Position numbers and translations under genes: made by a program. A stretch of 64,000 nucleotides of DNA, from positions 1 to 64,000 of the forward strand of contig CAMBIR010000004.1 in the NCBI GenBank assembly GCA_945867665.1, read 5' to 3'. The notes under the pieces are model-generated. The model searched no databases. It was given only the letters and a program-made list of their open reading frames with translations, and had not been told where the DNA came from. This document shows positions 8,449 to 16,914 of the stretch, in pieces. Source of the DNA: an uncultured Bacillota bacterium. Its GTDB lineage: Bacteria; Bacillota_I; Bacilli_A; RF39; UBA660. The first letter of the stretch is position 1. The number at the start of each line of letters is the position of its first letter.

Positions 8449-9834
8449 TTGAGTATAATGATTATTGTTTATTTTATCACTGTAACAGGCTCAACTTATG
8501 CTTATTTTGCTTTATCTGCAAGTAGTGATAATAAAATATCAGGAACTACTGCAACTGCAAATCTAGCTCTAACAGTAAGTAAGGTTTTCCCTAGTAATAC
8601 CAACAATTTAGTCCCTCAATTAGAATCAGCCTTAGGTAGTGCTATCTCCTCTACCTATAAATGTGTAGATGGAAATAGCAATAACGTCTGTCAAGTATAT
8701 AAAATTACAATAAAAAATACATCAACCGCCAGTGTGGATATCTCGGGATATATTCATTTTTCAGGAGTAACCAATTTACCAAATTTAAAGTGGCGATTAT
8801 TAGATAGTGAATCAACACTAGGAACACATAATAGTTATAGTGCTACTGGGGCAGATAATTTATTTGTTGACCGAGTAAAAATGTCGGCGAATCAAACAAA
8901 TAATTATTATATGGTAATCTGGATTAATGAAACAAATTCAGCACAAAGTGATACAGGTACATTCAGAGCCACCATCTCTTTCAAATCTTCTAATGGTACA
9001 GGAGTAACTTCGACGATAGGAGAGATTAGAATTGGGGAAAATCTGGTTAAGAATGGTGATCTTAGTCTAAAAAATAATACCAATTTTTCAACTTTCACTT
9101 ATGGAACAGATAGTGAAGGCGGGTATTTGAGTTATACGGGAAATAGTGCCAATGTCTTAAGTGGTGATGACTATATTTATGTAGATACTAGTAGAAAATA
9201 TCAGATATCATTTGATGTCAAAAGTAATAATGAAACTTCAAAGTATTATGCTGGGTTTACAGAGTATGATATGGATATGAATTATATTGGTCAAGAGAAT
9301 GTTGCATATATAAATGGAAGTTTGACTTTTTTAAAAAAAGACTTGAAAAATGGGGATAATATCATTTATTTAAATGATGTATCGGGGTTTCAAGTAGACA
9401 GTTCAACACCTACACTTCAGTTAGGTTTAATTTTTTGGAATTATACGGATAGTACAGGTTATACATGGCCAGAGTTGACGTATTCAAGAAATGTTTGGAT
9501 AGATTTGTATACTTATGATAAAGTAGATAAAGTAAATAATACAATTACTTTAAAGTCTCCTTGGAGTCATGGAAAAGTTCCATCTGGAACTAAGTTAAGT
9601 CAATCATCGGCGGGGGCAGCATATAATTATAGCTTACTTTATGACAATGTTTTATCTTCTTCTTGGGCAAATTATAAAAATGTAATTTCTGGAATGATGA
9701 GTAATGGTGTAACTGAGGCAACCAAGTTTAAATATGGAACAGTTTATATTAAACCGTATGTTGATTTTAGTACGTATAATGGTTCTAATACAACATTTTA
9801 TATGAAAAACTTTACCTTTAAAGCACTAAACTAA
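8449..9834 (+). CDS. Secreted surface protein with TasA/camelysin-like signal peptide (frame disrupted at 5' end)
   Basis: The long frame is open from about 8410; the first start-like codon without a frame change is TTG 8449, which has no ribosome binding site. Reading from 8410 gives a basic stretch (P-I-N-K-K) followed by a hydrophobic core and G-S-T-Y-A-Y-F, the pattern of SipW-type signal peptides of TasA/camelysin proteins. Residues 30-190 resemble a TasA-like beta-sandwich, with a Cys pair (C-V-D...N-V-C-Q). After about residue 195 an N-L-V-K-N-G-D-L motif begins a carbohydrate-binding-like jelly-roll domain that reaches the end. No membrane anchor or sorting motif is present. No sipW gene is in the window. 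Likely a matrix or cell-surface protein with expression switched by the poly-G run. Confidence 0.7.
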   Translation: MSIMIIVYFITVTGSTYAYFALSASSDNKISGTTATANLALTVSKVFPSNTNNLVPQLESALGSAISSTYKCVDGNSNNVCQVYKITIKNTSTASVDISGYIHFSGVTNLPNLKWRLLDSESTLGTHNSYSATGADNLFVDRVKMSANQTNNYYMVIWINETNSAQSDTGTFRATISFKSSNGTGVTSTIGEIRIGENLVKNGDLSLKNNTNFSTFTYGTDSEGGYLSYTGNSANVLSGDDYIYVDTSRKYQISFDVKSNNETSKYYAGFTEYDMDMNYIGQENVAYINGSLTFLKKDLKNGDNIIYLNDVSGFQVDSSTPTLQLGLIFWNYTDSTGYTWPELTYSRNVWIDLYTYDKVDKVNNTITLKSPWSHGKVPSGTKLSQSSAGAAYNYSLLYDNVLSSSWANYKNVISGMMSNGVTEATKFKYGTVYIKPYVDFSTYNGSNTTFYMKNFTFKALN

Positions 9835-9846
9835 TGAAGTATTTTT

Positions 9847-9880
9847 AATCACTAGTAAATCTTGCTAGTGATTTTATTTT
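9847..9880 (+). terminator. Terminator after the surface-protein gene
   Basis: ATCACTAG at 9848-9855 pairs with CTAGTGAT at 9865-9872, followed by a T-rich run. Confidence 0.8.
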
Positions 9881-9891
9881 GGTTAATTTTA

Positions 9892-9920
9892 TTTACATCT
9901 ACATCTTTATAGTCTATAAT
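9892..9920 (+). promoter_or_regulatory. Sigma-A promoter of the acyltransferase operon
   Basis: TTTACA at 9892-9897 and TATAAT at 9915-9920 with a 17-base spacer. The next five genes are tightly packed and read from here. Confidence 0.7.
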
Positions 9921-9948
9921 ATACTAAAATAAAGTAGGTGATATGAAT

Positions 9949-10125
9949 ATGAATCAAGGGAAAAATATTAACATGAAAGAAATATTTAGTCAAAAAATAA
10001 CTAATGAGGAAAAAATAATTGCCTGTTCTCTTTTATATCAAAGTGAAACAAACCCTTTAAAAAAAGAAATTCTTTTTGAAAAATTAAAAGAACTAAAGGA
10101 GAATGGTAATGATGCAAACAAGTAA
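9949..10125 (+). CDS. Small hypothetical protein, first gene of the operon
   Basis: 58 residues, no family recognised. The ATG at 9943 is only 2 bases from the ribosome binding site AGGTG (9936-9940), so the in-frame ATG at 9949 is the better start. The product is charged, Lys/Glu-rich, largely helical, with no signal or membrane segment. Its 3' end carries the ribosome binding site of the next gene and overlaps it by 17 bases, so the two are likely translationally coupled and may interact. Confidence 0.6.
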   Translation: MNQGKNINMKEIFSQKITNEEKIIACSLLYQSETNPLKKEILFEKLKELKENGNDANK

Positions 10126-11464
10126 CTTAGAGATAAATACTATTCATGAACTTTATCAAGAGCATTTAAAAGAAATGGAAGATAGTAGTCTCTTATCAAA
10201 AATTCCAAAATTCCATCTTTGCGAAGCATGCGGAGGGACAAAGGTTGATTTAGAAACAGGAAAATGTACCTCTTGTGGTTATATCAATGAAGTGAGTAAA
10301 GAAGAGGTGCAAAAATTAAATGAAATTCTCTTAAGATTTAAAGATGTTCGTTTCAAGTTAAATGAAAAAAATAGTCATAATTTATTAGAACTCTACCTAA
10401 TTTCTCAATATAATCATTTGGCCTCTTTAAGTGAATTTATAGAAAAAAATAAAATAGAAGAACAGTTAAGAGACAAAATTAATCACAAAATCGAATTAGG
10501 AATAGCATTAAGTCCTACCGAAGATAAAATCCTATATTCTCTGGCTTGTATAGGTATAGAAAAATTAAAATACTTTTATATTCATGGCATTTTTAAAGAT
10601 ATTTTTCTAAAAAAACAAATAGTAAGCCAAAAAACATTCCAAGAAGTTTTAAAGTGTTTTGTTGTAGAAGAAATGAAAGAAATAAATGCAGGAAGAATTG
10701 AAAAAATTTTTCTAACCTGTTCTATTAGTTCCATTAAAGGGACAGCAGAAGGAAGTGCAACTCAAAAAGAAGTAAACGGAATTATGTTTGAAGAAATTGT
10801 TCTCTCCAGTGAAGAAATTGGAAAAATTTACAATGGAAAATGGTTAAATTTTGTAACTGTTTTTCATGAATTATTTCACATTAAAGATAATCTTGATATT
10901 AAAACAGGTGTTTTCACTGAAGAATTAATGCCTAGAATTAAGGATAAAGTGATTAGAGAACTTAGTCTTATAAATGAAAAAAATATCTTTGGTTACAATT
11001 TTGATAGCTACTATAAGGATAATTATTCTAGAATTAACTATGAAATTGACGCTGAAATAAATGGCATGGTTTATTTTATAAGATATCTAAAGAATTTAGG
11101 ACTAGACTTTGACAAAAAAGATGAAGAAAACCTAGATAAAGAAATAAAAGATTTTCTAAAAACAAAAACGCCTTTTCGTAATTCTATAAATCTACCATAC
11201 ATTAATTCTAACACAATAAAGGTAAATGAGTTACTGGACTTGCTAATTGAAAACTCAAAAGAAACTTTAGAAAACTATCCTCAGTTAAAAATAGAATATG
11301 TCATTGAAGATGGTAAGGTAAGGCCAAAAGACATTGATGAATTAGCAATTACAAAAAATTCATTATCTAAAACCGACCCATATTATCAAGAAAAATATTC
11401 TTATCTTGAAACTTTAATGGAAAGAAAAAAACAAGAAGAAGTCATAAAAAAAGCAAAAAAATAG
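10109..11464 (+). CDS. Zinc-ribbon protein with an HExxH metalloprotease-like motif
   Basis: Several ATG codons lie near 10103; the one at 10109 has the best spacing (7 bases) from AAAGGAG at 10095-10101. The 451-residue protein has a zinc ribbon at about residues 34-53 (C-E-A-C-G then C-T-S-C-G-Y) and a long helical region. H-E-L-F-H appears near residue 255, the zinc-binding HExxH signature of metallopeptidases, with acidic residues downstream (Y-E-I-D-A-E near 315) that could supply a third ligand. No signal peptide or membrane helix is seen, so it is cytoplasmic. It is followed 12 bases later by an acyltransferase gene. No family name can be given. Peptidase activity is inferred from the motif only. 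Confidence 0.7.
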   Translation: MMQTSNLEINTIHELYQEHLKEMEDSSLLSKIPKFHLCEACGGTKVDLETGKCTSCGYINEVSKEEVQKLNEILLRFKDVRFKLNEKNSHNLLELYLISQYNHLASLSEFIEKNKIEEQLRDKINHKIELGIALSPTEDKILYSLACIGIEKLKYFYIHGIFKDIFLKKQIVSQKTFQEVLKCFVVEEMKEINAGRIEKIFLTCSISSIKGTAEGSATQKEVNGIMFEEIVLSSEEIGKIYNGKWLNFVTVFHELFHIKDNLDIKTGVFTEELMPRIKDKVIRELSLINEKNIFGYNFDSYYKDNYSRINYEIDAEINGMVYFIRYLKNLGLDFDKKDEENLDKEIKDFLKTKTPFRNSINLPYINSNTIKVNELLDLLIENSKETLENYPQLKIEYVIEDGKVRPKDIDELAITKNSLSKTDPYYQEKYSYLETLMERKKQEEVIKKAKK

Positions 11465-11476
11465 GGAAGTGATATC

Positions 11477-12052
11477 TTGGAACCAATTTTATATCGAATA
11501 ACAAGGCCAATCATCAATATCTTATTTAAAATTTTTTTTCGACCAACTTATATTGGACTAGAAAATATTCCTGATAAAGGAAGTGTTGTTTTAGCAGGAA
11601 ATCATACCAATAATTTAGATTGCATCCTCCTTATCACTTCCACTAAAAGAACAATCCATTTTCTCGCAAAAGATGAACTTTTAAAAGGAGGAAAAAAGAT
11701 TATTTTTAAAAATATGGGCATTATCCCTGTAAATAGAAGAATCCATGATAGTGAGGCCCTGAAAAAAGCAGAAGAAGAATTAAAAGAAAATAAAGTAATT
11801 GGCATCTTTCCCGAAGGAACATTCAGTAAAGTAAAAGGACAACTGCTTCCCTTTAAAATCGGTGCTGTAAAAATGACTTATGATACCAATAGTACTTTAG
11901 TTCCATTTACTATAACAGGATCATATAAATTATTAAGAAGAGGAATAACGATCACGTTTTACCCCAAATATATAGTTCAAGAACCCTTAAGCGAAGCAAA
12001 TGAAAAATTAAGAGATTTTTTGCAAAAAGAACTAGACAGAAAGAAGGAATGA
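11477..12052 (+). CDS. 1-acyl-sn-glycerol-3-phosphate acyltransferase family protein (PlsC-like), copy 1
   Basis: The 191-residue protein has the two PlsC signatures: the catalytic H-x4-D box as N-H-T-N-N-L-D near residue 42, and the glycerol-phosphate binding F-P-E-G-T near 112. It has a hydrophobic N-terminal segment, as expected for an enzyme at the inner membrane face. It would transfer an acyl group to a lysophospholipid or similar acceptor. The start is TTG with ribosome binding site GGAAGTGA. The next gene, an acyl-activating enzyme, starts 3 bases after the stop and a second PlsC follows, so the three probably supply and use one acyl pool. Confidence 0.85.
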   Translation: MEPILYRITRPIINILFKIFFRPTYIGLENIPDKGSVVLAGNHTNNLDCILLITSTKRTIHFLAKDELLKGGKKIIFKNMGIIPVNRRIHDSEALKKAEEELKENKVIGIFPEGTFSKVKGQLLPFKIGAVKMTYDTNSTLVPFTITGSYKLLRRGITITFYPKYIVQEPLSEANEKLRDFLQKELDRKKE

Positions 12053-12055
12053 TTT

Positions 12056-13825
12056 TTGAGTATTTTAGATATGAAATTTTTTCGCTTTTTAGGTTTCAAA
12101 AAGAAACCCAATGCCCCTTGGAGCAAATACTATCAGAAAAAAGATATGAATTTATCCATCCCAGACATTTCATTATACGATAACTTCTTAAATAGCATGA
12201 AAAAATATCCAAACCATAACGCTATAGATTATTTTGGAACAAAAATTACTTATAAAGATTTAGTCTCTAAAGTAGATTTATGCGCCAAAGCATTCTTAAG
12301 TTATGGAATCAGAAAAAATGATGTTGTAACCATTTGCATGCCTAACACCCCAGAAGGAGTAATCTCTTTTTTAGCCCTAAATAAAATAGGTGCTATCTCT
12401 AACATGATTCATCCATTAGCTAGTATGAATGAAATTAAAAATGATCTTACCGAAACCGGAAGTGTCATGATGGTTTTAATTGATGTTGATTATGAAAAAA
12501 TAAAAGACATCGTGAATGATACAGAAGTTTATAAAATTATTATTGTAAGAGCTAGTGATTCCATGCCATTTTTAATGAAATTTGGCTATAACTTAACCGC
12601 AGGAAAGAAGACTCTCTTACCTAAGAAAAATAGCAAATATATCTCTTGGCATGAATTCATGAAAAATGCAGATACTTACCAAAATGATTATCATTATATT
12701 GGAAAAAAGAATACTCCTGCTGTCATGCTTCATAGTGGGGGATCTACAGGAAAGCCTAAAGCCATCGTTTTATCTAACGGCAACTTTGTTACCCTAGTAG
12801 AACAATCTAGAATTGTCTTTGATGAATTAGTTGTCGGGGATAAATGCTTATCTATCATGCCAATCTTTCATGGTTTTGGACTAGGTGTATGTGTCTATAC
12901 CCCTCTTTGTGTCGGGGCAGAATGTATTTTAATTCCCCAGTTTAAAGCCGATGAATTTGATAAAATCTTAACCAAGCATAAGCCAGAATTCGTAATTGGC
13001 GTGCCAACTTTATTTGAAGCAATGATGAAAAGTGAAAGAGAATCCGCCTTAAAACTAAACTATATCAAATATATCATCTCTGGAGGAGATACCCTAAGTT
13101 TAAGTCTAGAAAAAAGAATCAATACTTTTCTAAAAGACCATGGCGCAACCACTAGAATTGTCCAAGGATATGGCATGAGCGAATGCTTAGCCGCTATTTC
13201 CCTAGGCTTTAAAAATATTCCGGAGTATGGCTCTATTGGTGTTCCTTTCCCTGGATGTTATGTTGGAATATTCTCGCCAGAAGATAAAGAAGTTCCCTAT
13301 GGAGAAGAAGGAGAAATTTGTATCAGCGGTCCTAATGTCATGTTGGGCTATTACAACAACGAAAAAGAAACCAATGCTGCTTTACACATCCATGAAGATG
13401 GAAATATTTGGCTTCATTCTGGAGACTTAGGAAAAATGAACGAGAATGGTTTTATTCGGTATACTGGTCGCTTAAAACGTCTAATTGTAACATCAGGATA
13501 TAATGTATATCCCGTTCAAATCGAGGAATTATTAGAAACTCATCCCGCTATCATGCAAGCAACCGTAGTAGGCATTCCTCATCCTTATAAACAGCAAGTA
13601 CCAAAAGCCTTTATTGTCCTAAATAAAGGCTATAAAGAAAGCGAAACCCTAACCAACGAATTAAAAGAATTAGTAGACAAAAATCTTCCGAAGTATTCTA
13701 AAATATACGAATATGAATTTAGAAAGTCTCTTCCCAAAACAATGGTGGGAAAAGTAGACTTTCGTCGCCTTCAAGAAGAAAATAATAAACGAAGAAAGAG
13801 TGAAGAAAATGTCAAAAAAATTTAA
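12056..13825 (+). CDS. Acyl-CoA synthetase / AMP-dependent fatty acid ligase
   Basis: The 589-residue member of the ANL adenylating superfamily has the phosphate loop S-G-G-S-T-G-K-P-K near residue 227, Y-G-M-S-E near 371, the S-G-D-L ATP ribose-binding motif near 458, and the C-terminal hinge G-R-L-K-R-L. The catalytic Lys appears in G-K-V-D-F near 565. It activates a carboxylic acid, probably a fatty acid, to an acyl-adenylate and then a thioester. The start is TTG, ribosome binding site AAGGAATGA. Sitting between two PlsC-like genes, it probably activates exogenous or recycled fatty acids for phospholipid synthesis. The exact chain length and acceptor (CoA or ACP) cannot be told from sequence. 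Confidence 0.85.
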   Translation: MSILDMKFFRFLGFKKKPNAPWSKYYQKKDMNLSIPDISLYDNFLNSMKKYPNHNAIDYFGTKITYKDLVSKVDLCAKAFLSYGIRKNDVVTICMPNTPEGVISFLALNKIGAISNMIHPLASMNEIKNDLTETGSVMMVLIDVDYEKIKDIVNDTEVYKIIIVRASDSMPFLMKFGYNLTAGKKTLLPKKNSKYISWHEFMKNADTYQNDYHYIGKKNTPAVMLHSGGSTGKPKAIVLSNGNFVTLVEQSRIVFDELVVGDKCLSIMPIFHGFGLGVCVYTPLCVGAECILIPQFKADEFDKILTKHKPEFVIGVPTLFEAMMKSERESALKLNYIKYIISGGDTLSLSLEKRINTFLKDHGATTRIVQGYGMSECLAAISLGFKNIPEYGSIGVPFPGCYVGIFSPEDKEVPYGEEGEICISGPNVMLGYYNNEKETNAALHIHEDGNIWLHSGDLGKMNENGFIRYTGRLKRLIVTSGYNVYPVQIEELLETHPAIMQATVVGIPHPYKQQVPKAFIVLNKGYKESETLTNELKELVDKNLPKYSKIYEYEFRKSLPKTMVGKVDFRRLQEENNKRRKSEENVKKI

Positions 13826-14405
13826 AGGAGAATTCGGTTATAAACTCCTAACCCCACTCATGAGAGTATTATTTAATCTTTACTACCATCCCAAAATCAT
13901 AAACAAAGAAGTTATTCCTAAAAATGGACCTATTCTAATTGTAGGAAACCATAAACATGTCTACGACCAGTGTCTAACCATCATAGCCACCAAACGCGTC
14001 ATTCATTATATGGCCAAAAAAGAATACTTCGACGGACACCTGTCTTGGTTTTTTAAATTTGTTGGCTGTATCCCCGTTAATCGCCAAATTAAAGATACCG
14101 CCGCAACCGAACGAGCTCTTGAGATTCTAAGAAATGATGGAGCAATCGGACTCTTTCCCGAAGGAACAAGAAATAAAACCAAAGATATTTTTCTTCTTCC
14201 CTTTAAGTTTGGCACCGTCTCTATGGCTAAGAAAACAAATGCAACTATTATTCCCTTTGGCCTAACGGGCGACTATAAATTTAGAAGCAAGAATTTAGTC
14301 GTTCGCTATGGAACACCTTTTAAAGTAGGGGATATGTCCCTAGAGGAGGCAAATGATAAACTCTATCATGAAGTAGAAAAATTAATGCAAGAAAATTTAA
14401 AATAA
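13809..14405 (+). CDS. 1-acyl-sn-glycerol-3-phosphate acyltransferase family protein (PlsC-like), copy 2
   Basis: The 198-residue protein has the H-x4-D box N-H-K-H-V-Y-D near residue 49 and F-P-E-G-T-R near 116, both intact, and a single N-terminal hydrophobic stretch. It overlaps the end of the ligase gene by 17 bases. A GTG at 13800 is in frame, but the ATG at 13809 is better placed behind AGAAAGAG. It differs clearly from copy 1 (for example the extended E-G-T-R-N-K box), so the two may act on different positions or acceptors. It is the last gene of the operon. Confidence 0.85.
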   Translation: MSKKFKGEFGYKLLTPLMRVLFNLYYHPKIINKEVIPKNGPILIVGNHKHVYDQCLTIIATKRVIHYMAKKEYFDGHLSWFFKFVGCIPVNRQIKDTAATERALEILRNDGAIGLFPEGTRNKTKDIFLLPFKFGTVSMAKKTNATIIPFGLTGDYKFRSKNLVVRYGTPFKVGDMSLEEANDKLYHEVEKLMQENLK

Positions 14406-14421
14406 CAAATTTAACTAATTG

Positions 14422-14449
14422 TTGATTTTTCTTTGCTTTATGGTATAAT
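14422..14449 (+). promoter_or_regulatory. Extended -10 promoter of the alpha-CTD-repeat gene
   Basis: TTGATT at 14422-14427, TG at 14441-14442 and TATAAT at 14444-14449, spacer 16. Confidence 0.75.
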
Positions 14450-14475
14450 AGGGTTCCTAAAGAGGAGGAACTTTA

Positions 14476-15219
14476 ATGAATAAATTAATGCCTATAGAAG
14501 AATTGCCACTATCTTCTAGAACAATTTCCGAACTAAAAAGAGAACAAATTCGTACCGTTCAAGATTTAATTCTCTGCGATGAAGAAAAACTAATGAATTT
14601 TAGAAAATTGTACTATCGAAGGATATATGAAATAAAAAATGCGGTTCATGAATTAGGTTTTATTTTTGCCAATGAAGATATTTCAGTCCTAAAAACACCA
14701 GATGATTACCTAGTACAAAGTATTGCTATTTTAGATATCCCATTAAATCCATTGAAAGCCTTAAAAAGTGCAAAAATTTACACAATAGGAGAGCTTTTAT
14801 CTTATAAAAGCCATGAGTTAAAGCAAATCCCCTTTATCGATAATTTTAGCATTCGCTTAATAAAAGCATCTCTTCATGCTAAAGGAATCATTTTCCAAGA
14901 TGAAGATAATTCAATTCTAGATGAAAGAAATCATAACATTGAGACATATTTATCAGAAGAAAATCTCCAACAACCCAAAGAGAAAATTGAAATCTTAAAT
15001 TTACCAAATTATTTATATTGTATTCTAAAAAGAAATAAAATTAATACCGTCGAAGAATTATTATCTTATGACATTATGTCTTTAAGCAAAATAAAGCATC
15101 TAGGCATCGCAAATATAAAAAAGATTATAGACATTCTTTCTATACATGGCTATCATTTTGAAGATGAAAATTCCATAATCTTCCTTAAAACAAAAGTAAA
15201 AAAAATTGCCAAAATTTAA
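14476..15219 (+). CDS. Protein of three RNA polymerase alpha-CTD-like helix-hairpin-helix repeats
   Basis: The 247-residue protein consists almost only of three copies of a fold seen in the C-terminal domain of RNA polymerase alpha (about residues 5-68, 83-147 and 166-236). Each copy begins I-x-x-L-x-(L/I)-P-L-like, has a middle K-x-x-I-x-T-(V/I)-x-(D/E)-L-L motif, and ends in G-(F/I/Y)-x-F-x-x-E-D/E. No catalytic domain, signal peptide or membrane segment is present. The alpha-CTD binds UP-element DNA and transcription factors, so a DNA-binding or polymerase-binding role is plausible but not shown. It has its own promoter, ribosome binding site AGAGGAGG and terminator, so it is a single-gene unit. 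Confidence 0.7.
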   Translation: MNKLMPIEELPLSSRTISELKREQIRTVQDLILCDEEKLMNFRKLYYRRIYEIKNAVHELGFIFANEDISVLKTPDDYLVQSIAILDIPLNPLKALKSAKIYTIGELLSYKSHELKQIPFIDNFSIRLIKASLHAKGIIFQDEDNSILDERNHNIETYLSEENLQQPKEKIEILNLPNYLYCILKRNKINTVEELLSYDIMSLSKIKHLGIANIKKIIDILSIHGYHFEDENSIIFLKTKVKKIAKI

Positions 15220-15222
15220 AGT

Positions 15223-15250
15223 AAGTACAACTTTTTGTACTTATTTTTTT
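15223..15250 (+). terminator. Terminator after the alpha-CTD-repeat gene
   Basis: AAGTACA at 15223-15229 pairs with TGTACTT at 15236-15242, then ATTTTTTT. Confidence 0.85.
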
Positions 15251-15287
15251 AAATTATCATAAAATTTCATGAAAGGGGGATTTATTA

Positions 15288-15404
15288 ATGGAAAATACTT
15301 ATCAAGTAATAACCCATTACAATACGTTATCTCTAACCATAGAGGAAGTACTAACGAAGTATTTTACCAACAAAATAAAAATGAACTTCTATGATGAAGA
15401 ATAA
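15288..15404 (+). CDS. 38-residue microprotein preceding the recombinase
   Basis: The ORF starts ATG 15288 behind a very strong ribosome binding site (AAGGGGGA, 7 bases spacing) and ends TAA 15404, overlapping the recombinase start by 14 bases. The peptide begins M-E-N-T-Y-Q and contains an amphipathic stretch S-L-T-I-E-E-V-L-T-K-Y-F. Strong initiation signal and overlap suggest a real gene translationally coupled to the recombinase. Possible roles are a recombination directionality factor, a regulator, or a coupling leader; none is shown. The sequence from 15347 to 15367 recurs at 25431-25451. Confidence 0.6.
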   Translation: MENTYQVITHYNTLSLTIEEVLTKYFTNKIKMNFYDEE

Positions 15405-16902
15405 AGTAGGCATATACCTTCGGCTTTCTAGAGAAGATGAAAAAGATAAAGAAAGCGGTTCCATTAAAAATCAAAGGGCAATATTAATGGATTACATCAA
15501 AGAACATCACTTAAATTTTATCGCTGAATATGTTGATGATGGCATCTCTGGTACCACTTTCCAAAGACCAGGCTTTAAAAGATTAATTGAAGATGTAAAG
15601 AAGAAAAAAATAGACACCGTCTTAACCAAAGATACTTCTAGATTAGGACGAGATCATATCGAATTTGGCTATTATGTAGAAAAATTTTTTCCAGAAAATA
15701 ACGTAAGGTATATTGCCGTTAATGATAATATTGATACAAACAACACTGAGAATGATATGCTTCTTTTTAAAAGCGCTTATAACGATATGTATGTAAAAGA
15801 TATTTCAAAGAAAATTAGAACCAGTCTTTATATTAAGAAAAAACAAGGTGAATTTGTTGGCGCTTATGCACCATATGGCTATCAAAAAGATATTTATGAT
15901 AAGCACAAATTAGTCATCGAAGAAACATCTGCCAATATCGTTAGAAGAATCTTTAATCTCTTTGTCAATCACCATTCTATTACCACTATCGCTGATACTC
16001 TAACAAAAGATAACATTCCCATCCCAAGTATTCAAAAAGGAATGAACAGAGGCATCAAATCATCTCTTTTTGGTATCTGGACCTCAAGAACCATAACCGA
16101 TATTTTAACCAACCCAACTTACATAGGCAATCTAACCCAAGGACGCAGTAAAAAAATCAACTATAAATCTAAAAAAAGAATTCATACCAAAAGAGAAGAT
16201 TGGATTACCAAAGAAAACAGTTGCCCAAAGATTATTGATGAAGAACTTTTCTTCCTCGCAAACACAATGTATCAAGCTAATTTACATGAATATAAAAAAA
16301 ATAGTAATGACCTTCTTTTAAAAGGATTTGTCTATTGTGCTGAATGTGGACATAAAATTAGTTTTCGAAAAATCTCTAACAAATACATATACGGAGAATG
16401 TAATTATTATTTAAAATATAAAAAATATAATGCTTGTACAACTCATAGCATCAAATATGAAACTCTAGAAAAACTTATCTTAAACGAAATAAGAAATCTC
16501 TTAAAAAAAGTTAACCAAGAAAAAATCATCCAATCAATCTATCAAAGTGTTTTAAATGAAGTAAAAGAAAAAAATAACAAAAGAATAACTTTTCTAAGGA
16601 AAGGACAAGAAGTAAACCAAATCAAACTAGATTCCCTTTATGAAGATAAACTAGCAAAGTTAATTAATCAAGAAAATTACTTTCGAATGAAAGAGAAAAT
16701 TGAGACAGAAACTAAAAAAATGAAGCAAGAAATAAACCACTTAGAAGAAAAAAATAGAACATTAGAAACAAATAATAAAGAAAAACAATTATTAAAAAAT
16801 AATCCAATAGATAAAATCTTCTTAAGTACTTTAATTGAAAAAATTACCCTCACTCGTGACAAAAAAATCAACATTTATTATCGTGTGAATTGTAACTTTT
16901 AA
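15391..16902 (+). CDS. Large serine recombinase (resolvase/invertase superfamily)
   Basis: The 503-residue protein has an N-terminal resolvase catalytic domain (about 3-150) with nucleophile Ser in Y-L-R-L-S-R-E-D near residue 13 and the arginines T-S-R-L-G-R-D. Next are the recombinase DNA-binding domain (about 165-265), a zinc ribbon (C-A-E-C near 314 with later C-N and N-A-C), and a C-terminal coiled coil (about 370-470). This is the architecture of TnpX, SpoIVCA and phage integrases, which join two att sites without needing long homology. All key residues are present, so it is probably active. The stop lies 8 bases before the truncated ydcC-like coding region, the position where such enzymes have their attachment site. 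It shares its start region with the upstream microprotein. Confidence 0.9.
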   Translation: MMKNKVGIYLRLSREDEKDKESGSIKNQRAILMDYIKEHHLNFIAEYVDDGISGTTFQRPGFKRLIEDVKKKKIDTVLTKDTSRLGRDHIEFGYYVEKFFPENNVRYIAVNDNIDTNNTENDMLLFKSAYNDMYVKDISKKIRTSLYIKKKQGEFVGAYAPYGYQKDIYDKHKLVIEETSANIVRRIFNLFVNHHSITTIADTLTKDNIPIPSIQKGMNRGIKSSLFGIWTSRTITDILTNPTYIGNLTQGRSKKINYKSKKRIHTKREDWITKENSCPKIIDEELFFLANTMYQANLHEYKKNSNDLLLKGFVYCAECGHKISFRKISNKYIYGECNYYLKYKKYNACTTHSIKYETLEKLILNEIRNLLKKVNQEKIIQSIYQSVLNEVKEKNNKRITFLRKGQEVNQIKLDSLYEDKLAKLINQENYFRMKEKIETETKKMKQEINHLEEKNRTLETNNKEKQLLKNNPIDKIFLSTLIEKITLTRDKKINIYYRVNCNF

Positions 16903-16914
16903 GGGCATCAGTTG
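16903..16914. other. Probable recombination junction (att half-site) between recombinase and ydcC-like gene
   Basis: Homology to the YdcC-type lipoprotein begins abruptly at codons V-V-T-P from 16911, 8 bases after the recombinase stop codon; upstream the frame meets a stop at 16893-16895. The crossover should lie within these bases. The core dinucleotide cannot be assigned without the other junction. Confidence 0.5.

Noticed and set aside
13227-13430. 67-codon + strand ORF inside the acyl-ligase gene
   Set aside because: It lies wholly within a well-supported gene in another frame and has no ribosome binding site.
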